In this document: positions 16,657 to 24,657 of the stretch, in pieces
Position numbering within the stretch: the first letter of the stretch is position 1
How the letters are laid out: each line of letters opens with the position of its first letter
DNA from: Pirellulales bacterium
GTDB taxonomy: Bacteria; Planctomycetota; Planctomycetia; Pirellulales; JAEUIK01
Assembly: GCA_019636335.1 (NCBI GenBank)
Contig: JAHBXR010000038.1
Span: 1-40,147, forward strand
DNA: 40,147 bases
Direction of reading: 5' to 3'
The notes under the pieces: model-generated
What the model was told of the DNA's origin: nothing
Databases searched by the model: none
The model's input: only the letters and a program-made list of their open reading frames with translations
Program-made: the position numbers and the translations under genes

Positions 16657-16800
16657 TGCCGATCGATGCGTTCGGCAGAGATGCGTCCGTAGATGGCGCA
16701 AGAGCCCGGCGCGATGAGGCCGAGGAAGAGGTCGTCAGGATCGCGGAGAGAGACGAGCAGGGCGGGACACTTCGACCGGCTCGTTGATACCGGCGTGGCG

Positions 16801-17502
16801 TTAACCGTTGCCGCCCCCGGTGGCCGCGGTCGTCGTTTCGCGATTCCCGATCGAGTGCAGAATCTTTTTGGCTCGGTCGAGGTGTTGCCTGGACGTTTGC
16901 ACCGCCCGATCGAGCACGGGCTGCAAGGCCGGCGAGGCATAGCTCTTCATCACGATCAACTCGTCGACCAGGGCCGTGTGGCCGAATACCTGGTATTCCA
17001 TGAAGCTGTGATCGATGTCGGCCGGGTTCTTTGCGGCCAGCTCCTGCGTGATCGATTGCACGTACTGATCGGTCAAGTGCTGTTTCAACTGCAGGAAGGG
17101 GAGATTGTGTTGCACGACCGGTTGCGGCTGCGTGGGCGTCTTCGCGGACGGGGTGCCTGGCGCGGGGGTGGTGGTCGGCGCCGCGGTGGGGTTCCGTCTT
17201 GCCTCGCCGGCGATGGCTCGCAAGGTATCGAGCGCCTCGGAATGATCGTCGACCAGTTGCCCGGCGAACTGCTTCACCTCGGCACTCTGCAACTGGGAAG
17301 CGAGCGCGCGAGCCACTTCGATTTCTTTCCAATGATCGAGCAACAGACAATAGGCGATCTGCTTGTCGCAGCGGATGGTGTCTGCTTGCGTTGCCGCCGG
17401 TTGAGGTGCCGGTTTGGCAGCGGGCTTGGCGGGCGCCTGCGCGGCGGCGGTTCCGACCGTCAGCACGAGGCAGCAAGACGCCAAGCTGGTAACGATTCGC
17501 AT
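16801..17502 (-). CDS. DUF4142 family protein (ferritin-like), exported
   Basis: The 233-residue product has a signal peptide (MRIVTSLASCCLVLTVGTAAA), an Ala/Pro linker, then two helix pairs typical of DUF4142 (ferritin-like four-helix bundle): EVARALASQLQSAEVKQFAG with DDHSEALDTL, and later DHSFMEYQVFGHTALVDELI. A Pro/Thr-rich insert (about 105-128) lies between the pairs. AAGGA upstream supports the ATG at 17502. DUF4142 proteins occur in stress-related settings; no metal site can be asserted here. It converges on DUF2804. Confidence 0.8.
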   Translation of the reverse strand: MRIVTSLASCCLVLTVGTAAAQAPAKPAAKPAPQPAATQADTIRCDKQIAYCLLLDHWKEIEVARALASQLQSAEVKQFAGQLVDDHSEALDTLRAIAGEARRNPTAAPTTTPAPGTPSAKTPTQPQPVVQHNLPFLQLKQHLTDQYVQSITQELAAKNPADIDHSFMEYQVFGHTALVDELIVMKSYASPALQPVLDRAVQTSRQHLDRAKKILHSIGNRETTTAATGGGNG

Positions 17503-17675
17503 GTGGCACCAGTCCTTTCGGAATGGACGTTGGATCAACGTCTCTATCGCAGTGCGGCGAGCCAGAGGGGCGGGATGCAATTCTGAGGGGAGGACGCGGC
17601 GGGGAGCGTTCCACGCGAGCGCGGCATCGTCCTAGAAATAATACGGTCCGAAGAGTCCTTCGTCGAAGAGGCTTT

Positions 17676-17724
17676 CGGCTAACAAATGCGTAAGGTCGCC
17701 CCTCGGCTAACGATTGCGTAAGGT
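17676..17724. repeat. Two 21-bp direct repeats, 28-bp period
   Basis: CGGCTAACAAATGCGTAAGGT (17676-17696) recurs as CGGCTAACGATTGCGTAAGGT (17704-17724) with two mismatches. A nested inverted repeat (CCGAA...CTTCG-T-CGAAG...TTCGG) lies just to the left at about 17649-17679. The pair sits where the rest of the BNR-repeat gene should be. Confidence 0.75.
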
Positions 17725-17744
17725 TGACGCGCGGTCCCCGTTTT

Positions 17745-17918
17745 TTACCAGGACTGCGAGGCGTAGAGACGATCTGGATCGACCGGCGAGCCCTTGAGGT
17801 GATAGATCTCCCATCCGGCAAAGTGGGGGCCGCTGACCTCCCACTTCTCGCGCTTGTTGTCCGAAGTAAGGATGAATGCCCCCTTCCGCGTGCCGACCAG
17901 TACGCGAACGCCGCTCAT
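17745..17918 (-). pseudogene. Truncated BNR/sialidase-like repeat protein (N-terminal 57 residues)
   Basis: An ATG at 17918 with AAGGAGAT as Shine-Dalgarno opens a frame starting MSGVRVLVGTRKGAFILTSD and including the block WEVSGPHFAGWEIYHLKGSP. This matches the start of a widespread WD40/YVTN/BNR-like (exo-alpha-sialidase-like) protein family of about 350-400 residues (recalled). The frame ends after SQSW with TAA at 17745, and no continuation is found in the downstream 240 bp. The start is 45 bp after the DUF1428 stop, so it is the last member of the ArsR operon. A deletion probably removed about 85% of the gene; the direct repeats lie at the break. Confidence 0.7.
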
Positions 17919-17963
17919 GCCAGATCTCCTTACTGCTGTTTGCTACTGCGGTATTGCCCGCTG

Positions 17964-18338
17964 CTACTTCTTGGCCGTCATGTCGACGATCGTCTCGAAG
18001 CCGCCGTAGGCCATGCGTTTGATGTCGAAGGGCATCGTTGAGGGAGCCATATTGGCGAGTCGTGGATCGGCCATCACCTTGGCATTGACCCGATCGCGAT
18101 GGGCCCGCGACTTGTAGACGATCCAGGAAAAGACGACTGTTTCGTTAGGCTTGGTCTTCGCCAGCTTAGGAAACGTGATGCTCATGCCCGGAATATCGAA
18201 ATGCTCGCCGACGCATTCCACGTACTGCAGGGCGCCGTATTCCATCCAGATCTTGCCCGCCTTCGCCGAAATCTTGCGATAGGCCTCGATACTTTTCTTG
18301 GGGATCGGGATGACAAAACCGTCAACGTAGCGAGCCAT
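17964..18338 (-). CDS. DUF1428 family protein
   Basis: A 124-residue protein beginning MARYVDGFVIPIPKKSIEAY and containing VFSWIVYKSRAHRDRVNAKV and MPFDIKRMAYGGFE. This is full length for DUF1428, a dimeric alpha/beta (ferredoxin-like) family of unknown function. It often accompanies ArsR/SRPBCC/DoxX genes. The start is 60 bp after the DoxX stop, consistent with one transcript from ArsR through DUF1428. Confidence 0.9.
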   Translation of the reverse strand: MARYVDGFVIPIPKKSIEAYRKISAKAGKIWMEYGALQYVECVGEHFDIPGMSITFPKLAKTKPNETVVFSWIVYKSRAHRDRVNAKVMADPRLANMAPSTMPFDIKRMAYGGFETIVDMTAKK

Positions 18339-18398
18339 GCGGAGAACTCCAGAGCTGAGTGAAAAGCGTGCGAATCGTATGGATGAAAGACGAGTGCG

Positions 18399-18854
18399 CT
18401 ATTCGAGGACCGTAATCGGGTGTCCCTGCGAATTCTTGGGCAAAGGCAAATACTGCCCGATGGAGAATTTGCCCGGCCCGGCGAGCATGATCGGCGTCAG
18501 CAAACCAATCAGCGCCAAGTTGTATTCAAAACCTCCGTTGGACATGAAGAACCCATTCTTGCCGTGGACCATGCCGATCGCCCCCAGCATGATCACGATA
18601 TTGGATGCCGCCGAAAAGCGCGTGAGAAAGCCGACGATCAGACCGACGCCGCCAAAGAACTCGCCGATCGTGACGGGATAACCCAGCGGCCCCATCTTCT
18701 CGACCGTATCGGCCAACCCTGCACCGCCGAAGGCCCCGAACAGCTTCTGCGCACCGTGCGCTGCGAAGATGACCCCCACGACCACGCGCAAGATTAAAAG
18801 CGAGACGTCGACCGACACTCGATCGGCAGTTGCAGAGTTGGCACTGCTCATCAT
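18399..18854 (-). CDS. DoxX family membrane protein
   Basis: A 151-residue membrane protein with four predicted helices (about 18-38, 60-80, 85-103, 112-130). It carries the family hallmark LRVVVGVIFAAHGAQKLFGAFGG near the N-terminus and FFGGVGLIVGFLTRFSA in the middle. DoxX proteins are small quinone-linked or redox-linked membrane proteins; the substrate is unknown here. It lies 39 bp after the SRPBCC stop in the ArsR operon. The start has two adjacent ATG codons preceded by AAGGAAG. Confidence 0.9.
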   Translation of the reverse strand: MMSSANSATADRVSVDVSLLILRVVVGVIFAAHGAQKLFGAFGGAGLADTVEKMGPLGYPVTIGEFFGGVGLIVGFLTRFSAASNIVIMLGAIGMVHGKNGFFMSNGGFEYNLALIGLLTPIMLAGPGKFSIGQYLPLPKNSQGHPITVLE

Positions 18855-18893
18855 GACTTCCTTGTTGCAAGAGACACTCGGGCTCCAGACGCT

Positions 18894-19400
18894 TCAACGC
18901 TCGGAGAGCAATGTAGCAAGACGATCGAACATCGACAGCCAGCTTGGATAGGCCCCCGTCTGCCGGGCGAGCGCTTCGGACACGGTCTGATCGAGCGTGA
19001 GTCGCGTCTGCCCGTTTACTTCATCCAGGGTCACCGTGACCGTCGTTTCGCGCGGCCAGGCAGGATCCATCCCCACGTCGGCCGGTTCCACCGGCTTGCC
19101 CTGCGCGTCGGCCGCGATCATGGTGAAGACAATCCGCTCCGGCGTGGCGACTTCGCGGAACGCGCCGACGCACCAGCACTCGTGCCCGTCGGGGGTGTGA
19201 ATGCAGGTCCATATGCGGCCGCCGGGACGAAAATCGTATTCGTGGACCGTAATCCTGCACCCCTCGGGCGCGAACCACCGCTCGAGATGGGCCGCGCTCG
19301 ACCAGGCGAGAAATACCAACTCGCGCGGTGCATCGAAGTCTCGCACGATATGCACCTGCGGTGCCGCCTGGGCGATCGTGGAAGTTGCGAGGTCACTCAT
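18894..19400 (-). CDS. SRPBCC (AHSA1-type) family protein
   Basis: A 168-residue START-like protein: VHIVRDFDAPRELVFLAWSS, then HLERWFAPEGCRIT, RPGGRIWTCIHTPDGHE and a C-terminal helix with PSWLSMFDRLATLL. These are standard AHSA1/SRPBCC features of a hydrophobic-ligand-binding fold. Its ATG overlaps the ArsR stop codon (ATGA, 4 nt), showing translational coupling. Such ArsR-SRPBCC pairs are common; the ligand is unknown. Confidence 0.92.
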   Translation of the reverse strand: MSDLATSTIAQAAPQVHIVRDFDAPRELVFLAWSSAAHLERWFAPEGCRITVHEYDFRPGGRIWTCIHTPDGHECWCVGAFREVATPERIVFTMIAADAQGKPVEPADVGMDPAWPRETTVTVTLDEVNGQTRLTLDQTVSEALARQTGAYPSWLSMFDRLATLLSER

Positions 19401-19762
19401 TTCATTCCCCCCTGGCGTGCGTCACGCTTTTTCTTCGGCTTCACTTGCAATTCTCGCAGATACTCATCGAGCCGATCGAGTCGCTCATCCCAGAAGCGTC
19501 GATACTGCTCGACCCAGGCGGCCACCTCGGCCAGGGGCTGCGCCTTGAGCCGGCAGGGACGCCATTGCGCCGCGCGGCCCCGTTCGATGAGCCCCGCCCG
19601 CTCGAGCACCTTGAGGTGCTTCGACACCGCGGGGAGCGACATCTCGAACGGTGCGGCCAGTTCGGTGACCGAGGCCTCTCCCGCGGAGAGCCGCGTCAAA
19701 ATGGCGCGGCGCGTGGGATCGGCCAGGGCCGAAAAGGTCGTGCTGAGCGGATCGGCGAGCAT
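19397..19762 (-). CDS. ArsR-family winged-helix repressor
   Basis: A 121-residue regulator: ALADPTRRAILTRL (12-25), a helix-turn-helix at about 31-52 (SVTELAAPFEMSLPAVSKHL) and wing LIERGRAAQWRPCRL. No CxC metal-binding motif is present, which is typical of the non-metal ArsR subgroup paired with SRPBCC proteins. It is the first gene of a five-gene operon (ArsR, SRPBCC, DoxX, DUF1428, truncated BNR). The dyad overlapping its promoter suggests autoregulation. Confidence 0.92.
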   Translation of the reverse strand: MLADPLSTTFSALADPTRRAILTRLSAGEASVTELAAPFEMSLPAVSKHLKVLERAGLIERGRAAQWRPCRLKAQPLAEVAAWVEQYRRFWDERLDRLDEYLRELQVKPKKKRDARQGGMK

Positions 19763-19783
19763 CGAACTACACCATGCAGGTAA

Positions 19784-19799
19784 TTAACCAGTCGGTAAA
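19784..19799 (-). promoter_or_regulatory. Putative ArsR operator overlapping the -10 box
   Basis: TTAACC-AGTC-GGTAAA at 19784-19799 is an inverted repeat with 5 of 6 positions paired. It overlaps the -10 hexamer and the expected transcription start of the ArsR promoter, the usual place for an autorepressor site. Confidence 0.5.
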
Positions 19800-19825
19800 A
19801 TAAAGTGGCGACGCCAGCATGTCAA
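19797..19825 (-). promoter_or_regulatory. Strong sigma-70-type promoter of the ArsR operon
   Basis: On the minus strand TTGACA (19825-19820) and TATTTT (19802-19797) are 17 bp apart. The -35 box is perfect and the -10 box matches 4 of 6. Transcription would start near 19790, about 28 nt before the ATG at 19762. Confidence 0.7.
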
Positions 19826-19844
19826 CTAGGTCCCTCTAGGCTTT

Positions 19845-20351
19845 TTATCCCTGATCGTCGGCCGAGGGCCCATACAGTCCCGGCACTGGAATGTCGTTCA
19901 ACCGCAGGTAGACGCAGACATGCGCGCGGTGGTGAATCGTGTGGTTGATGACGAAGGAGCGGATCACCGCCGAGCGCGGCATCGTGAACAACGGCTGCCC
20001 TGCTTGCAACAGCGACCACATCTTGTGGATGTCTTCGTCTTTCGCCGCCTGGATCGCCGCCTTGGCCTCGGTCACATTCTGGTCGAACATGGCCAGCACG
20101 TCGCGCGTCGTTTTCAAATTGGGCGACTTGTAAGGCTCGCCCCCCACGGGAGCAACATCCCAACTCTCGCCCGTCAACGTACCCGCTACCCAACCAGGGA
20201 TCTCTGCTAAGTGATTGGCGTTCCAGCCGAGCGTGTTCGACTTCGCGTGGCAGCGCCATTCGAACTTGTCGTCGGGAATGCGCTCGAGCACCTTGCGCGT
20301 GCTGGCCATCTCTTGTTCAAACTCGGGCAGAATCAGATCGGCATATGACAT
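19845..20351 (-). CDS. DinB family protein (four-helix bundle)
   Basis: A 168-residue DinB/YfiT-like protein. It contains RIPDDKFEWRCHAKSNTLGW, NHLAEIPGW (metal-site His of helix 2) and SFVINHTIHHRAHVCVYLRL (NHxxHHRxH, the expected metal-ligand motif), ending with VPGLYGPSADD. The family includes thiol- and metal-dependent transferases (bacillithiol, mycothiol); the substrate here is unknown. AGGAG is well placed before ATG 20351. It lies upstream of the ArsR operon, which has its own promoter. Confidence 0.9.
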   Translation of the reverse strand: MSYADLILPEFEQEMASTRKVLERIPDDKFEWRCHAKSNTLGWNANHLAEIPGWVAGTLTGESWDVAPVGGEPYKSPNLKTTRDVLAMFDQNVTEAKAAIQAAKDEDIHKMWSLLQAGQPLFTMPRSAVIRSFVINHTIHHRAHVCVYLRLNDIPVPGLYGPSADDQG

Positions 20352-20727
20352 AACAAAGCTCCTGGTAGACGAACGGCACATCGAAGGATCGATGGCTTCC
20401 CATTGCCGCAACAGAGGAAGTGCTCGCGCTATGACCGTTCCGCGATTACTGAAAGGCGTTTCCGGCTGTGGCTCCACGGTGGCTCCAGCTTCCCGCACCT
20501 GTCCGTGGTGCTGGGGTGTAATTCTAGCAGAGCAGGGGAGCGATCGGCGCCACGACGTAAAGAACGAACCCTCGCTCGGAAAGCAAAGACAGGGCGGTTT
20601 TGAGCGATAGGAAATGGCGCTATTCGCGCGAACTGAGACTGGTTTCCTGGGGCGCGAAGCTGTCGAGCGCCGTGGCCTGGGTGAAAGGCCGAGCGGCGCC
20701 GACAGCTCGCGTCCAAGAGGCGGGGAC
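20352..20727. other. Intergenic region with a possible extended -10 promoter
   Basis: I see no gene in this stretch. On the minus strand TGCTAGAAT (20529-20521) is an extended -10 element that could drive the DinB gene, with a leader of about 160 nt; no -35 box is evident. The same 9-mer precedes the DUF1080 gene at 22520-22528. Confidence 0.35.
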
Positions 20728-21696
20728 CTACCGCTCACTTGCCTTGAGGATCCGCACGAGCTCCATCAGCTTGCGATTGCGCTCGCGGGCGCGCTGACGT
20801 CCCAGGACCTGGGCGTCTTCATCAAGATAGGCTTCGAGCTCGTAGCTCTCTGCCGATTGAGGATCTTCGGCCACGAGCGAGAACTCGAAACGCCCCCGTT
20901 CGGCGCTGCCGTGGAACTGCGACAACACCATGTGGAGAATCTTCTTCGAGGTCGGATCGATATCGAGCTCGGCCGAATGGAACGTATAGCCGGTGCGGGC
21001 CTTTTTGATCTTGGCGTGGACGGTCACCAACTCGCGCTGGCGGCGATCGAATCCCTGGTCCAGTTCCAGATCGAAATCTTCGAGAATCTGTCCCGTCAGC
21101 AGACGTACATCGAGGCTCAAATAGGCAAACGTCGCGGCAAGTGGCTTGGGAACCTCATGCTTCTCATAGACCAGCCCGAACTTCTTGTCGAAGACCACCC
21201 AGGTCCGTTCCTGCTCGTCCTGTCCCCAGACGAGTTCATGGCCGTGCTGCGACGAGGTGACCCGAAAGCGATCGCCGCGCGTCCAGACCAGTGTCTGATC
21301 CCCGTCAGTGAGAAAGCTCCACGCGCTGGGGAGCTTTTCCAAGTCGACGCGATAACAACGATCGGCGGAAGGGGCCAGCGCCGTGTGCGCCGATTCGACA
21401 ATCGAATAAGCGCTCGCCGGCACCGGCGAGACGGCAAAGTAGGTGGCCAATCCAGCAGCCATCAGCAGGCACGCCGCTAGGGCGACGCCCCCACGCACCG
21501 CCCAGGCACGTGAAAGGGGCAGGCTGAGCCCGGCCGGACGTGGCGCGTGCGCCGGGGACACCTGGGGACCGTCTGCCAGGCGGGCCTCGATCGTGGCTAG
21601 CATCCGCGCGAGGTCGACTCCGCGTCCGTCGGCCTCGAGCGCGGCACGCACGAGCGGTTCGATCTGATCTTCGGTGAAAGGTTGCGGGTGGTTCAT
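20728..21696 (-). CDS. Probable anti-sigma factor, single membrane helix
   Basis: A 322-residue protein: a cytoplasmic N-terminal domain (1-66), one transmembrane helix (about 68-89, GGVALAACLLMAAGLATYFAV) and a long extracytoplasmic domain (90-322). That domain contains DQTLVWTRGDRFRV and WGQDEQERTWVVFDKKFGLVY and resembles outer-membrane-lipoprotein/MucB-like sensor folds. The start codon overlaps the sigma gene stop by 4 nt, the classical arrangement of an anti-sigma factor. No zinc-binding HxxxCxxC motif is present. The assignment rests on topology and context. Confidence 0.7.
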   Translation of the reverse strand: MNHPQPFTEDQIEPLVRAALEADGRGVDLARMLATIEARLADGPQVSPAHAPRPAGLSLPLSRAWAVRGGVALAACLLMAAGLATYFAVSPVPASAYSIVESAHTALAPSADRCYRVDLEKLPSAWSFLTDGDQTLVWTRGDRFRVTSSQHGHELVWGQDEQERTWVVFDKKFGLVYEKHEVPKPLAATFAYLSLDVRLLTGQILEDFDLELDQGFDRRQRELVTVHAKIKKARTGYTFHSAELDIDPTSKKILHMVLSQFHGSAERGRFEFSLVAEDPQSAESYELEAYLDEDAQVLGRQRARERNRKLMELVRILKASER

Positions 21697-22214
21697 CGAT
21701 CGACCCCTTCGCAGAAGCGGGCGTTGAGAAACGCAGCCATCGCCTTGCGGGCCCGAAAGAGCAACAGTCGCACGTGGTCGCTCTGCACCTGCAACATTTC
21801 GGCGATCTCTTCAGCGCGGTAACCGAAGCTCGACAGCTCGAGCGCCGAGCGTTGGCGGATCGGCAGCGTTTGCAGCCCCTCGGCGATCGTGACCCGCAGT
21901 TCTTCGGCAAGGACGAGCGTCGAGGGGGTTGGAGCGGTGATATCTTCCAACTCCCAGGTGCCCCCTTCGGGCGGGCGTCCCTGTTCATCGAGGCTCAAAG
22001 TTCGTTCTCCGCGTGTGCGTTCGTTGATGCAGGCATTCGTAATGGCGCGGAACAACAGCTTGCGGCCATCGCGTGGCAGATCGTAGCGCGCAGCGTGCCC
22101 CAGCAGACGGCAAATGCAGTCTTGCACGATGTCCTCACCGCGATTGCGATCGCCTAAGAGCGAGGTGGCATAGGCGACCGCCCCCGGCAAGGCGAGCGTG
22201 ATCCAAGTTTCCAA
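21693..22214 (-). CDS. ECF-type RNA polymerase sigma factor
   Basis: The 173-residue product has sigma region 2 (LLGDRNRGEDIVQDCICRLL, then LLFRAITNACINERTR) and region 4 (LPIRQRSALELSSFGYRAEE and MLQVQSDHVRLLLFRARKAM). The start is TTG at 22214; a stop lies seven codons further upstream and GAGGT precedes the TTG by 9 nt. Its gene overlaps the anti-sigma gene by 4 nt. Target promoters are unknown; the pair presumably senses an envelope signal. Confidence 0.9.
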   Translation of the reverse strand: METWITLALPGAVAYATSLLGDRNRGEDIVQDCICRLLGHAARYDLPRDGRKLLFRAITNACINERTRGERTLSLDEQGRPPEGGTWELEDITAPTPSTLVLAEELRVTIAEGLQTLPIRQRSALELSSFGYRAEEIAEMLQVQSDHVRLLLFRARKAMAAFLNARFCEGVDR

Positions 22215-22519
22215 TGTCGATGACCTCGACTACGTGAGGGGCCATCTGCAACGCGAGCTCTCCGATTGCCTTGCGCGCAGGCCGGTAATAAGGCTCGCGT
22301 TCTACCCTATACAACACGCCAGGGGGCGTTGCGTTTCACCCGAAAGCCCCCCTTTTCGGCCCGTGGGCATCTCTGGCGGGGACCCGATCCGTACTTCGTC
22401 CCGGCCTGCGACCACGCGGAACGAATGGTCCGAGACCAACGCCCCCGAGCATGCCGTTCACGCATAGGTCCAAATGCTTGACCCTCACCACCGGGCGACA
22501 GGCTCGCCGGCCGGCGATG
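22215..22519. other. Divergent intergenic region
   Basis: About 300 bp between the minus-strand sigma gene and the DUF1080 promoter, with no convincing coding sequence on either strand. The GAGGT used by the TTG start of the sigma gene lies at its left end. No clear sigma-factor promoter was found. Confidence 0.3.
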
Positions 22520-22528
22520 TGCTAGAAT
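22520..22528 (+). promoter_or_regulatory. Extended -10 promoter for the DUF1080 gene
   Basis: TGCTAGAAT matches the extended -10 pattern TGnTATAAT with one mismatch. No good -35 is seen 17 bp upstream, which fits extended -10 promoters. The leader to ATG 22582 would be about 47 nt. Confidence 0.45.
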
Positions 22529-22581
22529 CCGCGTCTGCCAAGCAACCAGCCAAAGACCACCCGCACCGCGAGGATGCTTCC

Positions 22582-23250
22582 ATGCGCCGCACGACGTTCG
22601 CCTCCTACCTGACTCTGGCGTTGACCCTGGTGACCTCGCTCGCCTTTGCCGCCGACAAGGGGAACGGCTGGATGAACCTCTTCAACGGCAAGGATCTGCA
22701 GGGCTGGACGCAGCGCAACGGCACGGCGACCTACCGCGTCGAAGGAGATGAGATCGTCGGCAAAACGACGGAAGGGAGCCCGAACTCGTTCCTCTGCACC
22801 GACAAGCTCTACGGCGATTTCGAGCTGACCTTCGACGTGAAGGTCGATCCCGCGTTGAACTCGGGCGTGCAGATTCGCTCGACCACGGCCGACGGCGATC
22901 CGCAAGGACGCGTGAACGGGCCGCAGGTCGAGATCGAATCGGCGAACGACGAAGGCGCGCTGGCCGGCTATGTGTACGGTGAAGCGGCTGGCGGTTGGAT
23001 GACTCCCGAAGACAAGCTCGTCCGACACAAGCACTTCAAGAACAACGATTGGAATTCCTACCGCGTGCTGGCCCAAGGTCCCGAGATCAAGGTCTGGATC
23101 AACGGCGGCCTGGTTTCCGACCTCAAGCACGACGAGAAGTTCGAGTCGCATCCGAAGGGCTTTATCGGTCTACAGGTTCATGGAATCGGCGTAGGGACTG
23201 GTCCCTACGAAGTCCGCTGGCGGAATCTCAAGCTCCGTGAAATCAACTGA
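22582..23250 (+). CDS. DUF1080 (3-keto-disaccharide hydrolase-like) protein, exported
   Basis: The 222-residue product has a signal peptide (MRRTTFASYLTLALTLVTSLAFA) and the DUF1080 concanavalin-like fold: WMNLFNGKDLQGW, DFELTFDVKVDPALNSGVQIR, then FIGLQVHG and YEVRWRNLKLREI at the end. The domain occurs widely in planctomycetes and includes enzymes acting on 3-keto sugars. GAGGA precedes ATG 22582. The adjacent sigma/anti-sigma pair is divergent, so co-regulation is possible but unproven. Confidence 0.88.
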   Translation: MRRTTFASYLTLALTLVTSLAFAADKGNGWMNLFNGKDLQGWTQRNGTATYRVEGDEIVGKTTEGSPNSFLCTDKLYGDFELTFDVKVDPALNSGVQIRSTTADGDPQGRVNGPQVEIESANDEGALAGYVYGEAAGGWMTPEDKLVRHKHFKNNDWNSYRVLAQGPEIKVWINGGLVSDLKHDEKFESHPKGFIGLQVHGIGVGTGPYEVRWRNLKLREIN

Positions 23251-23650
23251 GCCGTCGGTTGATCTCCGTACGATCGTCCGAATCGCGGTCTCAACAATCG
23301 TGGCGGGGGCATAACGGTCGCTGGCGCTTTCACGGTCTACCGCGACGAACGTACTGGCGGAGGTGGTCTCCCCCACTTGCCTGGCTGAAAAAACCAGCAA
23401 CCGTCACGGTGTGCCGTGCCCCAAGCCAGATCTGGCACATGACACGGCTTCGTCGGGTTAAGGTCGGCCCGACAAAGAATTGGATCCGCGCGCGGTATCG
23501 TCTGGAACGCGAGGAATAGGGTCTCGCCTTTCACAGAGCGTCTCATCGCTCGGCCGCGGCACATGATTTGCGAAGTGACCACGACGTCGAATCTCCCCCG
23601 ATGTCCGCACTTGCTGGCCGCGAGTCCTCTTTCGAAGATCGCGCAGGCAA
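23251..23650. other. Intergenic region before the sulfonate operon
   Basis: No gene is recognisable. It contains a perfect 12-bp palindrome GCCAGATCTGGC (23425-23436) and a weak dyad GTCGGG/CCCGAC to its right. Either could be a regulator site for the ssu operon. I found no good promoter hexamers. Confidence 0.3.
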
Positions 23651-24640
23651 GTGTTCTTCGATTCGAGTGTGCCTGTGTCGATTCGCGCGATGCTTGCCCT
23701 GACGTGCGGCGTGCTGGCCGCAGGCCTTCTTGGCTGCGCTTCTCAAGAAGAGCGTGCCGGGGCACCCACCGTGCGCATCGGCTATCAAAAGGCGGGCACG
23801 CTCGCGCTGGCCAAACAGCGGGGCGACCTTGACGCACAACTCAAGGCCCAGGGCATCACCGTCACATGGACGGAGTTTCCCGCCGGTCCGCAACTGCTCG
23901 AAGCCCTGAACGTCGGCAGCATCGATTTCGGTCACGCCGGCGACTCTCCGCCTGTCTTCGCGCAGGCGGCGCAGGTTCCCTTCGTGTATGTCGCCGCGAG
24001 CGCCCCCAGCGCCGAGGGCTCGGCGATCCTCGTCCCATCGGACTCGCCGATTCAGCAACTCGCCGACTTGCGCGGCAAACGGGTCGCTTTCATGAAGGGC
24101 TCGAGCGCCAACTATCTGGTGCTGCGGGCGCTGGCCTCGGTCGGGCTCGAAATCACCGATATTCAACCAGTCCACCTGACTCCCTCCGACGCACGCGCCG
24201 CGTTCACCGGGGGCGGGGTAGACGCTTGGGCGATCTGGGATCCCTTCTTCGCCGATGCCGAACGAACCGGCAACGCCCGCGTGCTTGCCGATGGCAAGGG
24301 GCTCGTCTCGGGGCGGGAGTTTTATTTTGCGTCGCGCGAATTCGTCCAGCGGCATCCCGACTTGGTGACGGTCATGATCGGGGAGATCGACCGAGTCGGC
24401 CGCTGGGCGAATGAGCGCCCGCATGAAATCGCCGAATTGCTCGCGCCCGTGTTGGGAATCGACGTGGAAACTCTCGAACGTGCGGAGACGCGGCGGGGGC
24501 GACATTCCGTGCAGCCTCTTTCCGACGAGATCGTTGCCGAGCAGCAGCGTGTGGCAGACAGCTACCTGCGCGCGCAGTTGATCCCTCGCCAGATCGACGT
24601 GCGCGAGGCCATCGACCGTGTCGTGTCCCTGCAACCCTGA
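23651..24640 (+). CDS. ssuA: Aliphatic sulfonate ABC transporter, substrate-binding lipoprotein
   Basis: A periplasmic-binding protein of the SsuA/TauA/NrtA group (329 residues from GTG 23651). Lipobox LLGC ends at Cys29 and the mature part begins after AGAPTVRIGYQKAGT. Further signature stretches are FGHAGDSPPVFAQAAQVPFV and LRGKRVAFMKGSSANYLVL, and WAIWDPFFADAE fits the substrate cleft. The protein captures alkanesulfonates and delivers them to SsuC/SsuB. Start alternatives are GTG 23675 and ATG 23690; all keep the lipobox. It heads a plus-strand operon, 17 bp ahead of ssuD. Confidence 0.88.
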   Translation: MFFDSSVPVSIRAMLALTCGVLAAGLLGCASQEERAGAPTVRIGYQKAGTLALAKQRGDLDAQLKAQGITVTWTEFPAGPQLLEALNVGSIDFGHAGDSPPVFAQAAQVPFVYVAASAPSAEGSAILVPSDSPIQQLADLRGKRVAFMKGSSANYLVLRALASVGLEITDIQPVHLTPSDARAAFTGGGVDAWAIWDPFFADAERTGNARVLADGKGLVSGREFYFASREFVQRHPDLVTVMIGEIDRVGRWANERPHEIAELLAPVLGIDVETLERAETRRGRHSVQPLSDEIVAEQQRVADSYLRAQLIPRQIDVREAIDRVVSLQP

Positions 24641-24657
24641 CGACCGGGAGAGCACTC

